This document shows positions 60,604 to 64,000 of a stretch of DNA of 64,000 nt, piece after piece (the first letter of the stretch is position 1; each line of letters begins with the position of its first letter). The notes beneath the pieces were generated by a model. It did not search any database and was not told where the DNA came from. It was given only the letters and a program-made list of their open reading frames with translations. The stretch comes from GCA-2687025 sp964473525. GTDB lineage: Bacteria; Poribacteria; WGA-4E; GCA-2687025. Made by a program: the position numbers and the translations under genes. The DNA lies in the NCBI GenBank assembly GCA_964473525.1, contig CAYYPK010000007.1, forward strand, positions 124,001-188,000, written 5' to 3'.

Positions 60604-60629
60604 GGGGCTTCGGCTAACGCCGAAGCCCC
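60604..60629 (+). terminator. Terminator after flgE
   Basis: GGGGCTTCGGC-TAAC-GCCGAAGCCCC is a perfect 11-bp stem 29 bases after the flgE stop, followed by a short GCTTTCG. It closes the flagellar run. Confidence 0.8.
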
Positions 60630-60801
60630 GCTTTCGCGTCTGCCCACCGGCCTTGCAGCCATTCTCGCGCCCGGCCTCCAAATCCAGAAAAAGACCCGAA
60701 TCTACCCTTATGCCCCCGTGAAAGCGAGGCTAAGCTAAGGGTGAACTGCGAGTGGACAAGGGAAGCGCCCTCGCAGAGAGTCGTGGACAGGAGGACCCTC
60801 C

Positions 60802-61434
60802 ATGGGCCGTCTCGAGGAATTGGCAGACAGCATCATCAGTGGTAAAGCGGACGCGGCCGTAGCGGCTACCGAAGGCGCGCTCGCCGACGGCACGCCCGCG
60901 GCAGAGATACTCTCGGACGGCCTCATCGCCGGCATGCAGGTCGTAGGCGAGCGGTTCAAGAACCACGAGTTCTACGTGCCAGAGGTGCTCATCGCGGCGC
61001 GCGCGATGAAGATGTCCATGGCGATCCTGCGCCCGCAGCTCGTCGAGCAGGACTACGAACCCGTCGGCACGGTTGCCATCGGCACGGTGCGCGGCGACTT
61101 ACACGACATCGGCAAGAACCTCGTTGCGATGATGCTCGAGGGCGCAGGATTCGAGATCATGGATCTCGGCATCGACGTCACTCCCGAGCAGTTCGTCCAG
61201 GCGGTCAAGGACGGGGCAGGCATCATCGCCCTCTCCGCGCTCCTCACGACGACCATGCCCGCCATGAAGGATACGGTCGAGGCGCTGGACGCCGCGGGCA
61301 TCCGTGACCAGGTGAAGGTCATCATCGGCGGCGCTCCCGTAACGGAGACCTACGCGAACGACATCGGCGCCGACGGCTACGGCCCGGACGCCGCCTCGGC
61401 AGCGGAGATCGCCACCGAGCTGATAGCGGCGTAG
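60802..61434 (+). CDS. Corrinoid (B12-binding) methyltransferase-associated protein
   Basis: The ATG has AGGAGG nine bases upstream. The N-terminal helical cap (residues 1-85; VGERFKNHEFYVPEVLIAAR) and the C-terminal Rossmann domain with the lower-axial-ligand motif GDLHDIGKN (Asp99, His101, Gly104) and ALLTTTMPAM identify a corrinoid protein of the MtaC/MtbC/MttC type. It shuttles a methyl group between two methyltransferases. The activator gene follows 64 bases later, but the substrate methyltransferase is not in the window. Confidence 0.93.
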   Translation: MGRLEELADSIISGKADAAVAATEGALADGTPAAEILSDGLIAGMQVVGERFKNHEFYVPEVLIAARAMKMSMAILRPQLVEQDYEPVGTVAIGTVRGDLHDIGKNLVAMMLEGAGFEIMDLGIDVTPEQFVQAVKDGAGIIALSALLTTTMPAMKDTVEALDAAGIRDQVKVIIGGAPVTETYANDIGADGYGPDAASAAEIATELIAA

Positions 61435-61498
61435 ACCCGCTGCCCGCATAGGATAAGGATCACGCGTCGAAGCAACGGGCAACTCCGGGGACGCCTAC

Positions 61499-63307
61499 AT
61501 GCGCGCACTCACCGTTCTGCCGGACGGTTCTAGGGCGGAGTCCGTAGAGGACAGCAACGTCCTGGAATCGCTCCGCCGCCACGGCACGATCCTCACGTCT
61601 CCATGTGGGGGCGAGGGAACCTGCGGCAAATGCCGCATCCAGATCGAAGAGGGCTCCGTCAACGCGCCGACACCCCAGGAACGGGGCCTTCTAGGGAACG
61701 CCCTCGGCGAGGGGGATCGCCTCGCCTGTCAGACGATCGCTCAGTCCGACGCGACGGTGCGGATTCCCACATCGTCCAGGGTGCCGAACGTCCGCGTCCT
61801 GACGGGTGGAACTCCTCGCGAGGTTCCGTTTTTTCCCAACGTTCGACGGCGGTCGTTCACGTGGGAACGGGACGGCTTGGCGGACGCCGAGTCGCTGGTC
61901 GATGCCGTCGCGGATCTGTTGGACGCGCGAGCCGACTTGCGCGTCGACCTGCCCGTCGTCCGCGAGCTGGCAACCGGGCTGGAATACGGCGAGACATACG
62001 AGGCCACCATCATCGGTGACCGCCTCGTGGCGGTGGCTCCCGAGGCCGCCGACGCGGACCCGTTGGGGGTCGCGCTCGACATAGGTACCACGACCGTCGT
62101 CGCGCAGGTGGTGAACCTGAGCACGGGCGAAGTCGTCGGCACGGACAGCCGCGTGAACGACCAGTCGCGCTTCGGCGGCGACGTCATCGCGCGCATCAAC
62201 CACTGCTTCACCGAGGATCATGGACTCGACGAACTTAAGGACGCCGTGCTCTCCACCATCAAGGAGTGCATTGCGGCTTCGGGCGTCGATCCCTCTCAGG
62301 TGTACGAGGCGGTCGCCGTCGGCAACACGACGATGATGCACCTTCTGGCGGGTATCTCGCCAGAGTCGCTGGGACAGCTTCCCTACACGCCCGTCATGCG
62401 GGCGGGCGTGGACGTCCCGGCGGCATACTTTCCGATGCCGTTCAGCGACACGGCGAGCGTCCATCTCATGGCGGGCATCGCGGGATACGTGGGCGCCGAT
62501 ACCGTCGCCGCGATGTTGGCCGCGGGCTTCGACGAGCCCTACGAGGGCGTCCGCCTTCTCGCCGACATCGGCACCAATTGCGAGTTGGTTCTGCAACGCG
62601 GCGACGAGGTGGTGGCGTGCTCGACGCCTGCCGGACCCGCTTTCGAAGGCGCTCGGTTGGAACACGGCATGTTGGCCGGCCCCGGGGCCATTGAGCGTGT
62701 GACAGTCGGCGACACATGCGAGATACGCGTCGTCGGACGCGCCGACCCGAGCGGGATCTGCGGCTCTGGCGTGGTGGACGTTACGGCGCAGTTGCTCGAA
62801 GCGGGCGTCATCGAGATAACAGGAAGGCTTACCGACGCCGAGGACGCGCCAGCATCGCTCCCCGACGACATCCGGGACCGGATCGGAAGCACGGAGTACG
62901 GGCCCATCTTCGTCGTGGCGCGTCGTGAAGACGGAGAGACGGTCCATGTCACGCAGCGTGATATCCGTGAGACGCAGTTGGCCAAGGCCGCCGTCCGCAC
63001 GGGGATCGACACGCTCCTGCACAGCATGGACATCCCGGCTACCGACATCGACGAGTTGCTGGTCGCGGGAGGCTTTGGTAGCTACCTCAACACCGCGAAC
63101 GCCCGTAGGCTCGGGATGATCCCCGACATCGACGACGAGAAGATCAAGTACATCGGGAACGCCGCCATCGTAGGCGCCCGCTTGGCGCTGATCTCCGCAG
63201 AGATGCGCGCGCGTGGTGAGGCGCTGTCGCGCCGCGTGAAGCACGTCCAAGTGGCTCTCCTGCCCTCCTTCCAGGACCGATTCGCGGAGGCGATGCTCTT
63301 TGAGTAA
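61499..63307 (+). CDS. RACo-type reductive activator of corrinoid proteins (ASKHA/DUF4445)
   Basis: Residues 1-80 are a 2Fe-2S plant-type ferredoxin domain with Cys36, Cys42, Cys45 and Cys77 (CGGEGTCGKC, LACQT). A linker and an ASKHA-fold ATP-binding domain follow (GVALDIGTTTVVAQVVNLST, AVGNTTMMHLLAGISP, LADIGTNCELVLQ, GVVDVTAQLLEAGVIEITG, VAGGFGSYLNTANARRLGM). RACo uses ATP to reduce the inactive Co(II) state of the partner corrinoid protein. Its placement just after the corrinoid gene suits that role. Confidence 0.93.
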   Translation: MRALTVLPDGSRAESVEDSNVLESLRRHGTILTSPCGGEGTCGKCRIQIEEGSVNAPTPQERGLLGNALGEGDRLACQTIAQSDATVRIPTSSRVPNVRVLTGGTPREVPFFPNVRRRSFTWERDGLADAESLVDAVADLLDARADLRVDLPVVRELATGLEYGETYEATIIGDRLVAVAPEAADADPLGVALDIGTTTVVAQVVNLSTGEVVGTDSRVNDQSRFGGDVIARINHCFTEDHGLDELKDAVLSTIKECIAASGVDPSQVYEAVAVGNTTMMHLLAGISPESLGQLPYTPVMRAGVDVPAAYFPMPFSDTASVHLMAGIAGYVGADTVAAMLAAGFDEPYEGVRLLADIGTNCELVLQRGDEVVACSTPAGPAFEGARLEHGMLAGPGAIERVTVGDTCEIRVVGRADPSGICGSGVVDVTAQLLEAGVIEITGRLTDAEDAPASLPDDIRDRIGSTEYGPIFVVARREDGETVHVTQRDIRETQLAKAAVRTGIDTLLHSMDIPATDIDELLVAGGFGSYLNTANARRLGMIPDIDDEKIKYIGNAAIVGARLALISAEMRARGEALSRRVKHVQVALLPSFQDRFAEAMLFE

Positions 63308-63384
63308 TGCGCCCAACGGCCCGTCCCGCGAGCCGGTGGCGAGGTGGGACGGCCGGGTCATCGTCCAGCGTGGCGGGCGGAGGG

Positions 63385-63502
63385 AGAGATTCCTCACTTC
63401 GTTCAGAATGACAGTGCCTAGATGCGTGGCTGCTTCAACAGTGGGTATGCCTCCTAGCGTTCGCCACACCGTCATTCTGAGGCGCCAGCCGAAGAATCTC
63501 CC
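63385..63502. repeat. Inverted dispersed-repeat element with GTCATTCTGA ends
   Basis: One end reads GAGAGATTCCTCACTTCGTT then CAGAATGAC, the other GTCATTCTGAGGCGCCAGCC then GAAGAATCTC. The ends are inverse copies with small changes. This ATTCTGA.GC-type palindrome is a familiar dispersed non-coding repeat of several uncultured and Chloroflexi-like genomes. It lies downstream of the RACo-type gene. Confidence 0.6.
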
Positions 63503-63557
63503 ACGCATTCGATCAGCCGTGTTTGCAGCCGCGCCACCATCCCAGGCGACGCGGATT

Positions 63558-63578
63558 CCTTCCCCTCACAGGGGAAGG
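63558..63578. repeat. Short palindromic repeat
   Basis: CCTTCCCCT-CAC-AGGGGAAGG is a perfect 9-bp stem with three-base loop. It is followed by GTTAGGATGGGG, also a common dispersed-repeat ending. No gene was seen from 63308 to 63708. Confidence 0.5.
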
Positions 63579-63708
63579 TTAGGATGGGGTCCATCGCGGG
63601 TTCGGCCTTTGGCAAGCACGAACGATCGTCCTACGCCGCGACCCGTGCACACGGCCGCATTTCACCCGACTCCGCCCGAGCATCTCCACAGCCGCGAAGG
63701 GCGCGCCA

Positions 63709-64000
63709 TTGGCCGCTAAGAAGAAGTTCGTCGTTCTGTCGTGCGAGGTATTCCGTCGTGAGTTCGAGGAACTCGCGCCGGCGATTCCGCACGACGTCCA
63801 GTTCGGGTATCAGCCGTTCGGGCTGCACGACACGCCCCACAAGATCGCCGGAACCCTACAGGAACAGGTCGACCAGGTCGAGGACGCCGACGCGATCCTC
63901 ATCGGCTATGGCTTGTGCAGTCGTGGGTATGTGGGACTGACGGCGCGGTCGATTCCTCTCGTGGCTCCAAAGGCGCACGACTGCATAACGGTGTTCCTCG
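63709..64000 (+). CDS. DUF1638 family protein, 5' part (truncated by window edge)
   Basis: From TTG at 63709 (or a nearby start) the frame stays open to the end of the window: KKFVVLSCEVFRREFEELAP, DADAILIGYGLCSRGYVGLT, and IPLVAPKAHDCITVFL. The motifs GYGLCS and P.AHDCIT..L are diagnostic of DUF1638. Such proteins are often encoded with corrinoid-dependent methyltransferases, which fits the two genes upstream. The start is not firm, and the C-terminus lies outside the window. Confidence 0.8.
   Translation, partial: MAAKKKFVVLSCEVFRREFEELAPAIPHDVQFGYQPFGLHDTPHKIAGTLQEQVDQVEDADAILIGYGLCSRGYVGLTARSIPLVAPKAHDCITVFL

Noticed and set aside
60576..60801. Cobalamin riboswitch before the corrinoid gene
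   Set aside because: There is an AAGGGAAGC and a weak inverted repeat, but the conserved GCCACTG box and the paired core are not seen.
61691..63508. Long minus-strand frame opposite the corrinoid activator
   Set aside because: It overlaps the full RACo-type gene, and its His/Arg-rich composition is typical of a shadow frame.
1..64000. CRISPR arrays
   Set aside because: No direct repeats with regular spacers were seen anywhere in the window.

Overview
The window is GC-rich bacterial DNA, densely coding, with the gene content of a flagellated Gram-negative-type bacterium from a poorly characterised lineage. The mix of phytanoyl-CoA-dioxygenase-like, LamG, TolB-like beta-propeller, FGE-fold and HpaI-type genes with sigma-54-type flagellar promoters resembles Poribacteria, Latescibacterota and related uncultured groups. 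That placement is an inference from gene content. A run of 10 Ns at 27580-27589 shows a draft scaffold, so linkage across that point is assumed.

Layout. 1-4700: a likely old genomic island beside tRNA-Lys(CTT), with a truncated tyrosine recombinase, a secreted caspase-like protein and an FGE-fold lipoprotein. 4770-9600: a PAS/HAMP-type sensor kinase, then recR, an M28 peptidase and rsmG. 9805-14731: a compact three-gene cassette of a PocR-domain histidine kinase, a receiver carrying a large insertion and a big HD-domain protein; this is the best candidate for an undescribed signalling system. 14791-17128: a ketopantoate-reductase-like enzyme, an epimerase and a HEAT-repeat protein. 17491-27438: a full chemosensory operon (receiver-cyclase, CheA, CheW, ParA, soluble PAS-MCP, CheB, CheR) with no stand-alone CheY. 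27849-30591: nitrilase, PhyH-type dioxygenase and a beta-propeller protein. 30656-33589: pheT without pheS, and a small membrane protein ending at a good terminator. 33790-42040: secreted TPR, FGE-fold, LamG and beta-propeller proteins, including one beta-propeller gene broken by an in-frame amber codon, plus an aldolase. 42248-42475: an IS110-type transposase remnant. 42673-60575: two flagellar blocks, filament genes on the minus strand (FliT/FlgN-like, fliS, fliD, flaG, three flagellins, a TPR glycosyltransferase) and rod/hook/export genes on the plus strand (flgB, flgC, fliE, fliI, fliK, flgD, flgE). 60802-64000: a corrinoid protein, a RACo-type activator and a partial DUF1638 protein, which together suggest corrinoid-dependent methyl transfer.

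How the parts may work together. Sigma-54-like promoters precede flgB, fliE and the divergent flagellin. Nearly every gap in the plus-strand flagellar run holds a strong hairpin. fliF, fliG and fliH, which usually sit between fliE and fliI, are absent here. The chemosensory operon probably signals to a class III cyclase rather than, or in addition to, the flagellar switch.
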